A stretch of 16,438 nt of DNA from Bacteroidales bacterium UBA1754. Lineage in GTDB: Bacteria > Bacteroidota > Bacteroidia > Bacteroidales > Paludibacteraceae. The stretch spans positions 6,360-22,797 of the forward strand of contig DCHK01000027.1 of NCBI GenBank assembly GCA_002315615.1, given 5' to 3'. The translations under genes were made by a program, and so were the position numbers. Below the pieces are notes generated by a model. It was not told the DNA's origin. It worked only from the letters and a program-made list of their open reading frames with translations, and did not search any database. Below, piece after piece: positions 7,581 to 14,551 of the stretch. Numbering within the stretch: position 1 is the first letter of the stretch; the number at the start of each line of letters is the position of its first letter.

Positions 7581-7588
7581 TACTTTTG
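7581..7588 (+). promoter_or_regulatory. -7 promoter element for the AraC-type regulator
   Basis: TACTTTTG matches TAnnTTTG exactly, 25 bases before the ATG at 7614. No convincing -33 TTTG was found. Together with the ruvX element it makes a compact divergent promoter region of about 96 bases. Confidence 0.5.
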
Positions 7589-7613
7589 GAACATCAATAT
7601 AAAACATACTATA

Positions 7614-8492
7614 ATGGATAAAAATAATAGTATTTTAGAGGGAAAAGAAATTGGATTAAAAATATCATTCTCAAAAAAAGACAATTTCAAAAGTGTTGAT
7701 TCTCAAATCAATACCTGTTTAATAATTCTCTGTACAAAAGGGAAATGCAGCATTCTCATCAACCTAAAAAAACACGAACTCTGCAATGGTTCCATACTAT
7801 ACACGCATATGCCTGTATCGTTGACAAAAGATATGTTGAGCAACGATTTTGAAGGTTTTATTATTTCGTACAATCATTTAGCATCGGGTAATGCTGAAAT
7901 TTTCAAATACATATTGCCTTACATTTTTGTAATGTATGAAAATCCTATAATAGAAATAGAACATCAACGGTACAAATGGCTAAAATCATTTTTAGATATT
8001 GTTTTAAAAAGACAAAAATTAGCAATTAACGCAATTGATTTAGAGGCATCAAATAGGGCGTTAATGATAACTTTGATTGTAGAAATCAGAAATTTCTACA
8101 AAGAACTATCGAACAAAAATTCTTGCGCCGTAAATAACACAAGATATAATCGTTCGATGCAATTGACAAAAGATTTTTGCAATCTCCTTTCACAAAATTT
8201 TATAAAGCACAGAGATATTGGATTTTACGCCGAGCAAATGTGTATCAGTTCAAAGCATTTGAGTTCATCTGTAAAAGCAGCCACAGGACAAAAAATAACA
8301 GAAATTGTAGCAAATATTGTTATTATGGAAGCAAAAATGCAATTACTTTCAACGAATAAAACTGTACAAGAAATTGCATTCAACTTAAATTTTCCTAACG
8401 CATCTTTTTTCGGTAAGTTCTTCAAAAAAAATACAGGAATGAGTCCAAACTCTTTTCGTATCACAAACGAAAAAACACTAAAAAAGTTATAA
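7614..8492 (+). CDS. AraC-family transcriptional regulator
   Basis: This 292-aa protein has the two-part layout of AraC-type regulators. The N-terminal part, about residues 10-160, is probably a cupin-like sensor and is poorly conserved. The C-terminal DNA-binding region has two helix-turn-helix units: the first at about 202-225 (FYAEQMCISSKHLSSSVKAA), the second at about 250-282, ending in the typical FFGKFFKKNTGMSPNSFR. The neighbours give no target: ruvX-def runs away from it and DUF4301 converges on it. The ligand and regulon are unknown. The DUF4301 terminator hairpin begins right after its stop, and the T-tract of that terminator overlaps its last codons. Confidence 0.88.
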   Translation: MDKNNSILEGKEIGLKISFSKKDNFKSVDSQINTCLIILCTKGKCSILINLKKHELCNGSILYTHMPVSLTKDMLSNDFEGFIISYNHLASGNAEIFKYILPYIFVMYENPIIEIEHQRYKWLKSFLDIVLKRQKLAINAIDLEASNRALMITLIVEIRNFYKELSNKNSCAVNNTRYNRSMQLTKDFCNLLSQNFIKHRDIGFYAEQMCISSKHLSSSVKAATGQKITEIVANIVIMEAKMQLLSTNKTVQEIAFNLNFPNASFFGKFFKKNTGMSPNSFRITNEKTLKKL

Positions 8493-8527
8493 AAAACTGC
8501 ACTATTCAACGGGGGAATAATGCAGTT
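8491..8527 (-). terminator. Terminator for the leftward DUF4301 transcript, possibly bidirectional
   Basis: AACTGCA (8495-8501) pairs with TGCAGTT (8521-8527) and TATTC (8503-8507) with GAATA (8515-8519). There is one C-A mismatch between the two blocks and the loop is G-rich. On the minus strand the stem runs directly into six T (8496-8491), a good terminator for DUF4301. On the plus strand the tail is only TTTAT, so termination of the AraC transcript there would be weaker. Confidence 0.75.
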
Positions 8528-8547
8528 TATACAGAAGACTCTTTTTT

Positions 8548-10065
8548 TTATTGATGTTCTGCTTTCAACAAATCGGTTACCGATTTTACTGGATTGAAAG
8601 TTGCGAACGGAACCTCAACAAACACCGTATTCCAATCGCTCATCGAACCATTCCATAATCCAGGAAGTTCCAATGCTTTCAGTGTTTTTCCACTTTTTGA
8701 TTTTGACGAAATAAATCCTGTATTCTCGTCAATATATTCGGTCAAATCAAATTTTTCACCTTGATAATTTTTTACAGAACAAACCAAATCGACAGGATTA
8801 AAATGAGTTGACGACTCGAGCATTTTTTTCGCTTTTGGATTGTTCATATCAATTTGAGAACTTTCGAGTATTTGCAACGAAACCGTACCATCTTCATTCT
8901 CGGTAAAGAAAGGTCCTCCACCAGCATCGCCTTCGTTTTTCACAATGCCACAAACACGAATTGGTCTGTTTAATTTTGAATACAAATAATCAATCAATTC
9001 GGGCGTTTCGTAATTACGAGCGGCATCATTTTTCACATTCAAATCGTTTTCTACAAAAGCAAGAATTTCTTTCAATTCTGCATCGCTAAAATCGCAATCG
9101 TCCAATTTCTGCAAATAAGCAAAAATCTTTTCTTGCAAATCTACCAATGTTCCAGCCAAAACAATCTTGTAATCTACCACTACATCTTTTAGTTTGTCGG
9201 GCACAACATTGTCGATATTTTTAATAAAAATAACATCTGCGTCAATTTCATTCAAGTTTTCAATCAGTGCGCCGTGTCCACCAGGACGGAAAAACAAATT
9301 GCCATTTTCGTAGAAAGGCTCATTATTTTCGGTAGCTGCAATAGTATCTGTCGATGATTTTTGTTCAGAAAAAGAAACATTTAGTTTCATTCCAAATTTT
9401 TTATTGTAATACGCTTCTTTTTGAGCCAACAATTCCTCGAAATGTTTACGATGTTCCGGCGAAACTGTAAAATGCAAATTTACGCTACCATCTTGATTTT
9501 TAGCATATAAAGCACCCTCAACAAAATGTTCTTCCATTGCCGTACGAATTTCATCCGAATTTTTATGGAAAAGCAACAATGCTTTTGGTAAAAATCCGTA
9601 ATTCAATCCTTTTTCATTCAGCAAATTATCAAGAATTGATTTGTATTGTTTTGCAGACAACAAATCAGAAATTGATTTTCCTTCGTTTTTTTGACAAACA
9701 TCATTAAGTTTTTCATAAAACGCAAAATTTTGAATGTCAGCAAAAAAATGTTTTGTATCTGCATCTTGTGGTTCTGCGTCCGAGGAATTAAAAAATTCAA
9801 ATAATTTTTTGAACATACGACTTGCTGCCCCCGATGCTGGCACAAATTTCACAATAGACACATCCTCGGCACGATATTCGTCCCAAGACTTTTTCAAATC
9901 CGCAATTTTTTCAGTAGGAATTCTCAAAATGCCTTCTCCTACCGTAGCAGATTTAATTACATTAAGGTATGGAAATCCCGTTTTGAAACGGTTTAATTGT
10001 GCCATCAATTGTTCTTCACTGATGCCTTTTGACTTCAGCAGTTTTTTGTCATTTTCGGTTAGCAT
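8548..10065 (-). CDS. DUF4301 family protein, nucleotidyltransferase-like
   Basis: This 505-aa soluble protein matches the DUF4301 family known mainly from Bacteroidota; its function is not established. Two segments resemble sugar-nucleotide pyrophosphorylases. VKFVPASGAASRMF at residues 72-85 looks like a degenerate nucleotide-binding loop, and RPGGHGALIENLNEIDADVI, about residues 260-279, with FIKNIDNVVPD just after it, resembles the sugar-nucleotide site of UTP-dependent uridylyltransferases. The conserved GGHGAL suggests an active fold, but no reaction can be assigned. It has its own promoter (10090-10120) and terminator (8491-8527), so it is probably transcribed apart from nspC, which lies 86 bases upstream. 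Confidence 0.75.
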   Translation of the reverse strand: MLTENDKKLLKSKGISEEQLMAQLNRFKTGFPYLNVIKSATVGEGILRIPTEKIADLKKSWDEYRAEDVSIVKFVPASGAASRMFKKLFEFFNSSDAEPQDADTKHFFADIQNFAFYEKLNDVCQKNEGKSISDLLSAKQYKSILDNLLNEKGLNYGFLPKALLLFHKNSDEIRTAMEEHFVEGALYAKNQDGSVNLHFTVSPEHRKHFEELLAQKEAYYNKKFGMKLNVSFSEQKSSTDTIAATENNEPFYENGNLFFRPGGHGALIENLNEIDADVIFIKNIDNVVPDKLKDVVVDYKIVLAGTLVDLQEKIFAYLQKLDDCDFSDAELKEILAFVENDLNVKNDAARNYETPELIDYLYSKLNRPIRVCGIVKNEGDAGGGPFFTENEDGTVSLQILESSQIDMNNPKAKKMLESSTHFNPVDLVCSVKNYQGEKFDLTEYIDENTGFISSKSKSGKTLKALELPGLWNGSMSDWNTVFVEVPFATFNPVKSVTDLLKAEHQ

Positions 10066-10089
10066 ATCGTTGTGATTTTTTATTTTCTA

Positions 10090-10120
10090 TAAAATTAGTC
10101 AAGAAAAAACATTTTTCAAA
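10090..10120 (-). promoter_or_regulatory. Promoter for DUF4301
   Basis: On the minus strand TTTG (10120-10117) is followed after exactly 19 bases by TAATTTTA (10097-10090), which matches TAnnTTTG in all but the last position. The ATG lies about 25 bases further, at 10065. Confidence 0.6.
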
Positions 10121-10151
10121 GAAAATTTCACAGAATTTTACAAATTGCAAT

Positions 10152-11279
10152 TTACGACATTCTGTTTTTATAATCTTCATAACCAAATGTACGCACCACT
10201 TTCAGTTCGCCATCTTTAGTATAAATAGCAATAGACGGATGTGAAATGCCGTTGAACATTGTGGTTTTTACCATTGTATAATGTATCATATCTTCGAAGA
10301 CAATCTTGTCGCCAACTTTCAAAGGTTTATCAAACGACCACGAGCCATAATAATCGCCAGAGAGACAACTATTTCCACCCATTCTGTAAGTCGGTTTTCC
10401 TTCAATCTCATCGGTAGCACCAACGATGGCAGGTTTGTACGGCATTTCTAAACAATCGGGCATATGGCACGCAAACGACACATCAAGAATTGCAGTCTTA
10501 ATTCCGTGATTTTCAACAATATCTTGTACCGTAGAAACAAGTACACCTGTACGCCAAGCAAATGCACTTCCTGGCTCAAGTATCAACTGAAGATGTGGAT
10601 ATTTTGCTTTGAAATTTTGCAACAAATTGATGAGATGCTCTACATCATACCCTTCGCGAGTCATTAAATGTCCGCCTCCCATATTGAGCCATTTAATTTT
10701 TGGGAAAAGATGCGAGAACTTTTGTTCTACCACAGCCAATGTTCGTTCCAAATCGTACGATGTTGATTCGCACAACGTATGAAAATGAAGACCTTCAATT
10801 CCTTCGGGCAATTCTGACAAATTATCTGCCACAACTCCAAGTCGCGAACCAGGCGCACAAGGATTATACAAATCAGTTTCCACATCAGAAAATTCAGGGT
10901 TGACACGCAATCCACACGATATATTGTATTTTGCGGACAAATCACGATATTTTTCGTATTGCGCTACAGAATTGAATGTAATATGACTGCTACATTGAGC
11001 AATGGTTGAAAATTCGTTTTCTGCATATACAGGCGCATAGGTGTGGGCTTTCGTTCCCATTTCCTCGTATGCCAAACGTGCTTCGCTCAAAGAACTTGCC
11101 GTTGTGTATTTGATATACTCCTTCACTATTGGGAATGCGCTCCACATAGCGAATGCCTTGAACGCCATAATAATTTCAACACCCGCACGCTCTTTTACCG
11201 AGCGAATCAGTTCCAAATTTTTACGTAGTTTTTCCTCCTCCAGCACATAACAAGGAGATGGTATTTTCGTGTAATCCAT
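10152..11279 (-). CDS. nspC: Carboxynorspermidine/carboxyspermidine decarboxylase
   Basis: NspC is a PLP-dependent, alanine-racemase-fold decarboxylase that converts carboxynorspermidine or carboxyspermidine to norspermidine or spermidine, the last step of the alternative polyamine pathway. The 375-aa protein shows PSPCYVLEE at 7-15, the PLP lysine K41 in MAFKAF, HFHTLCE at 165-171, the glycine-rich phosphate-binding MGGGH at 200-204, EPGSA at 235-239 and CLSGD at 305-309 with the cysteine that acts in the second active-site half. Its pathway partner, carboxynorspermidine synthase, lies upstream on the same strand but four genes away. The upstream region carries two dyad repeats and its own promoter-like elements. 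Confidence 0.95.
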   Translation of the reverse strand: MDYTKIPSPCYVLEEEKLRKNLELIRSVKERAGVEIIMAFKAFAMWSAFPIVKEYIKYTTASSLSEARLAYEEMGTKAHTYAPVYAENEFSTIAQCSSHITFNSVAQYEKYRDLSAKYNISCGLRVNPEFSDVETDLYNPCAPGSRLGVVADNLSELPEGIEGLHFHTLCESTSYDLERTLAVVEQKFSHLFPKIKWLNMGGGHLMTREGYDVEHLINLLQNFKAKYPHLQLILEPGSAFAWRTGVLVSTVQDIVENHGIKTAILDVSFACHMPDCLEMPYKPAIVGATDEIEGKPTYRMGGNSCLSGDYYGSWSFDKPLKVGDKIVFEDMIHYTMVKTTMFNGISHPSIAIYTKDGELKVVRTFGYEDYKNRMS

Positions 11280-11301
11280 AATATTGTTCTTTTATTACAT
11301 T

Positions 11302-11360
11302 TTCCAAAAATATTGCCATAAATTTGGAATACAATCCAAAAATATTGCCATTATTTTGGA
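11302..11360 (-). promoter_or_regulatory. Two tandem dyad repeats with promoter-like elements upstream of nspC
   Basis: The 16-base core CCAAAAATATTGCCAT occurs twice, at 11304-11319 and 11336-11351, a period of 32 bases or about three helical turns. Each core is the left half of a dyad: TTCCAAA...TTTGGAA at 11302-11329 and TCCAAAA...TTTTGGA at 11335-11360. On the minus strand each copy contains TATTTTTG (11312-11305 and 11344-11337), which fits the -7 consensus. The arrangement looks like paired operators over the nspC promoter. The binding factor is unknown. Confidence 0.55.
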
Positions 11361-11409
11361 AAAACTCACTTTTTGCACAAAAAAAAAGACGAAACTCAAT
11401 ATTTCACCT

Positions 11410-13248
11410 TTAATTTTCTTTTAGATCCTCTATGGTTATTTCCGAAAGAATCTGAGAATTCAAACTTGGCAATGATGCCAATCTATTAGACTGCCGAGTA
11501 ATGACCTTTTCAAATACATTTCGCACAAAACGTCCGTTTCCAAAATTTCTATCCTTATTATTCACAGAATCAGTAAAAAATGTTTGCAAATATATCTTTG
11601 CATCGTCCGTTATTGTATATTCATTCTCTTTCATCTTTAACTCAAAGATTTTAAACAATTCTTCAGCCGAATAATCAGGAAATTCTATATACCGACTAAA
11701 ACGAGACTGCAACCCTGGATTTGAATCTATAAAAGACTGCATTTCTTCCGTATATCCTGCAAGGATCACAACAAATCTATCCCTGTCATCTTCCATCCGC
11801 TTCAATAATGTTGCTATTGCTTCTTTTCCATAATCTCCACCACCTATCAACGAATACGCTTCATCAATAAATAACACACCATCTAAAGCTGAATCGATGA
11901 TTTTATTCGTCTTTACAGCCGTTTGACCGACATACTCTGCTACTAATCCTGAACGGTCAGTTTCCACCAAATGCCCCTTTTCTATTATACCGAGATTTTT
12001 ATAAACTTCTGCAAGAATACGAGCAACTGTAGTTTTTCCAGTGCCTGGATTTCCTGTAAAAACACAATGATACGAAATCGATGTTTGCTTTAACCCTTGT
12101 TTATTGCGTTCTATTTGAATCTTCAAAAAATTTTTAAGTGATATTATCTCCGACTTTACAGAATTTAACCCTATTAAAGAATTCAATTTTTCAATTGGAT
12201 CACTTTGATTTTTTTCTGTCAAGATATCCGTTTCGATTTGTTCTACATTTTCTTCTTTTTCAGTTACAATTTCACCTAAAAAAATCATTTGCAATTCCTC
12301 ATCTGTTGATACTATAACCTTCTTACGCCCATTTGCCATTGTTGCTATAATCCCTTCATCTTCTAATTTTTTTAGACATTTTAACACATCTTTTTGATTT
12401 AATAAAAATTGAATTTGAATATCATTTACCGTGCATCTTTGTTTTCTAACAATATATCGAGCAATCTCAACATTTAAAAGGTCTGAATGTAAATCGGCAA
12501 TTCCATATTTGAAATAAGATTTAACCTTAGCTCTATATTCTACTTGATTTTTGCAACTTTCGATTTCACTTATACAAGAGCTTTCAAGCCAATCTATTCT
12601 ATCATCAAATTTTGCTAAATTATTCGCATATTTTCTTAACGATGTTAAATATTTTATTTTCAAATTGTCGTCATCTACCCAATAGGCTATTTTTTTTAAG
12701 CTATACTTTTCCGGCATAGTCGCAAATTTCTGCTCTACAAAAGCGCAAGCCCTATCATATTTCTCAAATTCAAGCAAAGAACTTACACTCCTACTCATTG
12801 ACAAACCTAAGCACCTACTTACACAATAAAAAACACCCAAAGATTCTATGTCATCTTTTGAAACAACTTTATTCATACGTACGTAACAAGATAGCAAATC
12901 ATATATTACGAAATTCAGCATCTCCACATCCGCATCACTATCCTTGCACAAATCACGAAATTTATTATCATTTTCTTTAACATTTTGAGCTACAACTAAA
13001 ATTTCATCAACACTTTCAAATATAGCATTTCTATTATTCTCTAAAGATTGTTCCGAAATATTTTTATTATTATCTATGAGTTGTCCCAAAACCCCTCGGT
13101 TTGTTTTTCGTTTTTCGTTCAACTCATCTTCGTTTTTTTTCTTTCTATTTTCTTTTATATTATCATTTGTATCATCCTTCATTATCGTTTTAACAATAAA
13201 AACGATAATCCACACAAATAGTATTAATATTGAGAAAAATATTTTCAT
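11410..13248 (-). CDS. Membrane-anchored CbxX/CfxQ-type AAA+ ATPase with winged-helix segment
   Basis: This 612-aa protein starts with one membrane segment (about residues 3-22) and a highly charged stretch (24-50). A helical region of unknown family covers about 75-255. Residues 258-320 look like a winged helix (IARYIVRKQRCTVNDIQIQF followed by LKKLEDEGII), similar in pattern to the FtsK gamma domain. The C-terminal AAA+ domain is of the CbxX/CfxQ/SpoVK type: Walker A GNPGTGKTT at 399-407, GLVAEYVGQTAVKT at 434-447, Walker B VLFIDEAY at 458-465, ILAGYT at 495-500, the arginine region LQSRFSR at 513-519 and FGNGRFVRN at 569-577. It lies 20 bases downstream of a TerB-like gene, probably in one transcript. 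Its function is unknown; remodelling of a partner protein is likely for this ATPase class. A downstream start at M23 would give a soluble protein. Confidence 0.8.
   Translation of the reverse strand: MKIFFSILILFVWIIVFIVKTIMKDDTNDNIKENRKKKNEDELNEKRKTNRGVLGQLIDNNKNISEQSLENNRNAIFESVDEILVVAQNVKENDNKFRDLCKDSDADVEMLNFVIYDLLSCYVRMNKVVSKDDIESLGVFYCVSRCLGLSMSRSVSSLLEFEKYDRACAFVEQKFATMPEKYSLKKIAYWVDDDNLKIKYLTSLRKYANNLAKFDDRIDWLESSCISEIESCKNQVEYRAKVKSYFKYGIADLHSDLLNVEIARYIVRKQRCTVNDIQIQFLLNQKDVLKCLKKLEDEGIIATMANGRKKVIVSTDEELQMIFLGEIVTEKEENVEQIETDILTEKNQSDPIEKLNSLIGLNSVKSEIISLKNFLKIQIERNKQGLKQTSISYHCVFTGNPGTGKTTVARILAEVYKNLGIIEKGHLVETDRSGLVAEYVGQTAVKTNKIIDSALDGVLFIDEAYSLIGGGDYGKEAIATLLKRMEDDRDRFVVILAGYTEEMQSFIDSNPGLQSRFSRYIEFPDYSAEELFKIFELKMKENEYTITDDAKIYLQTFFTDSVNNKDRNFGNGRFVRNVFEKVITRQSNRLASLPSLNSQILSEITIEDLKEN
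13181..13209. repeat. Perfect 11-bp inverted repeat inside the 5' end of the AAA+ gene
   Basis: ATTATCGTTTT (13181-13191) and AAAACGATAAT (13199-13209) are exact reverse complements around a 7-base spacer. In the mRNA this is a hairpin about 40-67 bases after the start codon, within the codons of the membrane segment. It also covers most of the alternative ATG for M23 (13182-13180). It has no T-tract, so it is not a terminator. It could be an operator, an mRNA structure that tunes initiation, or chance in AT-rich DNA. Confidence 0.4.
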
Positions 13249-13268
13249 TATTAAATCTTCTTCCTTAT

Positions 13269-13790
13269 TTATTTTCTCGGCATTATCGTATCTAAATCTT
13301 CACTTTTTGCACCTCTATTTAGAGATTCTTTTGCTACTCCGTTCACTACGTCTAAAAAATCATCATATCCTAAACCAAATAATTCCTGTAAATCAACTTT
13401 CTTCAAGGCTTCATTTTTATCAATTACATTATCAGAATACATTTTTTTCAATTGTAATTCCAATATTTTCTTGACACGGATTTGCATACCACATTTATAG
13501 AAATCGCCCTCATCTATCTTAAAACATATTTTCAATCGCTTCACATTGAGCATTTCCATTTCTGTCAAAATATCATCTTCCAAACATTGCTCAGCATAAT
13601 CAAGAATAACATTTAGTGCATCGTACTTTATATCTGTTATTCGTTTTATTCCTAATTCGTTTATACAATTTTCCACTTTTTCTGAAGTAATAAAACCTTC
13701 CGTCCGTAGCAATAAAAGTATCGAATTAATAGATGTTTTATAAATATGCTTTTGCATCAATTGCGAAATACTTTTTTGAAATTCTATCAT
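13269..13790 (-). CDS. TerB-like helical protein of unknown function
   Basis: This 173-aa cytoplasmic protein is predicted to be mostly helical. Its pattern resembles TerB-type domains, which occur in tellurite-resistance and stress or defence loci, but the match is by eye and weak. Two segments of about 24 residues look alike: 69-92, with EDDILTEMEMLNVKRLKICF, and 117-140, with SDNVIDKNEALKKVDLQELF. Both share an acidic D-x-(I/L)-(T/D)-x-x-E loop followed by L...LF-(I/L), suggesting an internal duplication. The gene starts 27 bases after the 56-aa gene and ends 20 bases before the AAA+ gene, so it is probably the partner of that ATPase. Confidence 0.6.
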   Translation of the reverse strand: MIEFQKSISQLMQKHIYKTSINSILLLLRTEGFITSEKVENCINELGIKRITDIKYDALNVILDYAEQCLEDDILTEMEMLNVKRLKICFKIDEGDFYKCGMQIRVKKILELQLKKMYSDNVIDKNEALKKVDLQELFGLGYDDFLDVVNGVAKESLNRGAKSEDLDTIMPRK

Positions 13791-13817
13791 AATGCTATTT
13801 TTTTAAAAAAACTCAAT

Positions 13818-13988
13818 TTATTTTTGAAATTCTTTTCGTTTCAAAATTTCCTTAGCTGGAATATGACGAATAACGCCATTAGCATCAGCCACTACAACAT
13901 CGCGGTTATGCAATGCTTTTTCTTCGAGCATACGCTTCTGTGCTATGCGAATGCCTCTTTCTATTTTTTCAGTTAATGTTTCTTCCAT
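13818..13988 (-). CDS. Small 56-aa protein overlapping the zeta-like kinase gene, candidate antitoxin
   Basis: The product starts MEETLTEKIERGIRIAQKRM, a charged helix, continues with VVVADANGVIRHIPAKEIL, a likely beta hairpin, and ends RKEFQK. Its ATG at 13988 lies inside the kinase gene, overlapping it by 16 bases in another frame, which implies coupled expression. A short protein with a helix and a strand next to a zeta-type kinase fits an antitoxin, but the order here is kinase first. I recognise no named family. Codon use looks like a real gene, and the open frame ends shortly before the next gene. Confidence 0.6.
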   Translation of the reverse strand: MEETLTEKIERGIRIAQKRMLEEKALHNRDVVVADANGVIRHIPAKEILKRKEFQK

Positions 13989-14545
13989 AACTTTTTTATT
14001 TCTTCTAACAATGATTCATCAAATATCTGATTATTATCTGCTACCACTTGTCTATTATGAATATCATTATTATCTATCAACGACCAGGAATCAACAATCG
14101 GCATAAAAATCTCAAATAAATTTTTAATACCTAGCCAATAACGACGACGAATAACTTGCTCTGGAATATTATGTCCACCTTCTTGCACTCTTTGCGCTAC
14201 ACGTTCAATAGCCAATTCTGGCGAAGATAACCAAAAATACAACAATGAAACCTCGTACCCCAAACTATGTGCTTGATGCACGAGTTTCGCATAAGAGCGA
14301 GTCGCCAATGTTGTTTCTATTGAAAAGTTTGCTCCTTTTTGCAATAAATACTGCACACGTTCCAACATCAATCTTCCAGCTTGTATAGCCACATCCTCCG
14401 GCTTGAACGGAGACAAACCTTTTGCAATTTCGTCGGCATTTACAAATTCATCACAATTAAGAATCTCGGGCAATATTGTGTACGAAGCCGTTGTCTTACC
14501 AGCCCCGTTACAACCTGCCAATATGTAGAGATTTCGTTTTTGCAA
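13973..14545 (-). CDS. Zeta-toxin-like / COG4185 P-loop kinase
   Basis: This 190-aa protein belongs to the zeta-toxin-like P-loop kinases (COG4185 type). Classical zeta toxins phosphorylate UDP-N-acetylglucosamine and block wall synthesis; the substrate of this branch is not known. Walker A is GCNGAGKT at residues 11-18. NADEIAKGLSPF at 37-48 holds the usual catalytic acid (D39). SIETTLATRSY at 75-85 is conserved. RVQEGGHNIPEQVIRRRYW at 119-137 is the typical arginine-rich signature. No ATG occurs before the P-loop: the best start is TTG at 14545, with ATT one codon upstream. The frame is the same as that of the preceding synthase gene, whose TAA lies only three codons before the TTG, so reinitiation after that stop is likely. 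Key residues are intact. Confidence 0.82.
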   Translation of the reverse strand: MQKRNLYILAGCNGAGKTTASYTILPEILNCDEFVNADEIAKGLSPFKPEDVAIQAGRLMLERVQYLLQKGANFSIETTLATRSYAKLVHQAHSLGYEVSLLYFWLSSPELAIERVAQRVQEGGHNIPEQVIRRRYWLGIKNLFEIFMPIVDSWSLIDNNDIHNRQVVADNNQIFDESLLEEIKKLWKKH

Positions 14546-14551
14546 AATATT

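Noticed and set aside
10142..10153. Palindrome AAATTGCAATTT just after nspC as a terminator
   Set aside because: It is perfect but only 12 bases with no loop and no T-tract on the minus strand, so it cannot serve as a normal terminator.
13798..13811. T7A7 palindrome between the 56-aa gene and the TerB-like gene as a terminator or insertion scar
   Set aside because: It is a simple homopolymer pair with no GC stem and no loop, which occurs readily in AT-rich DNA.
14543..14551. CAAAATATT near the right end of the accessory cassette as a match to the CAAAAATATT of the repeats before nspC (possible attachment or target-site repeat)
   Set aside because: The two differ by one A and consist almost entirely of A and T, so the similarity is within chance. 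No longer flanking match was found.
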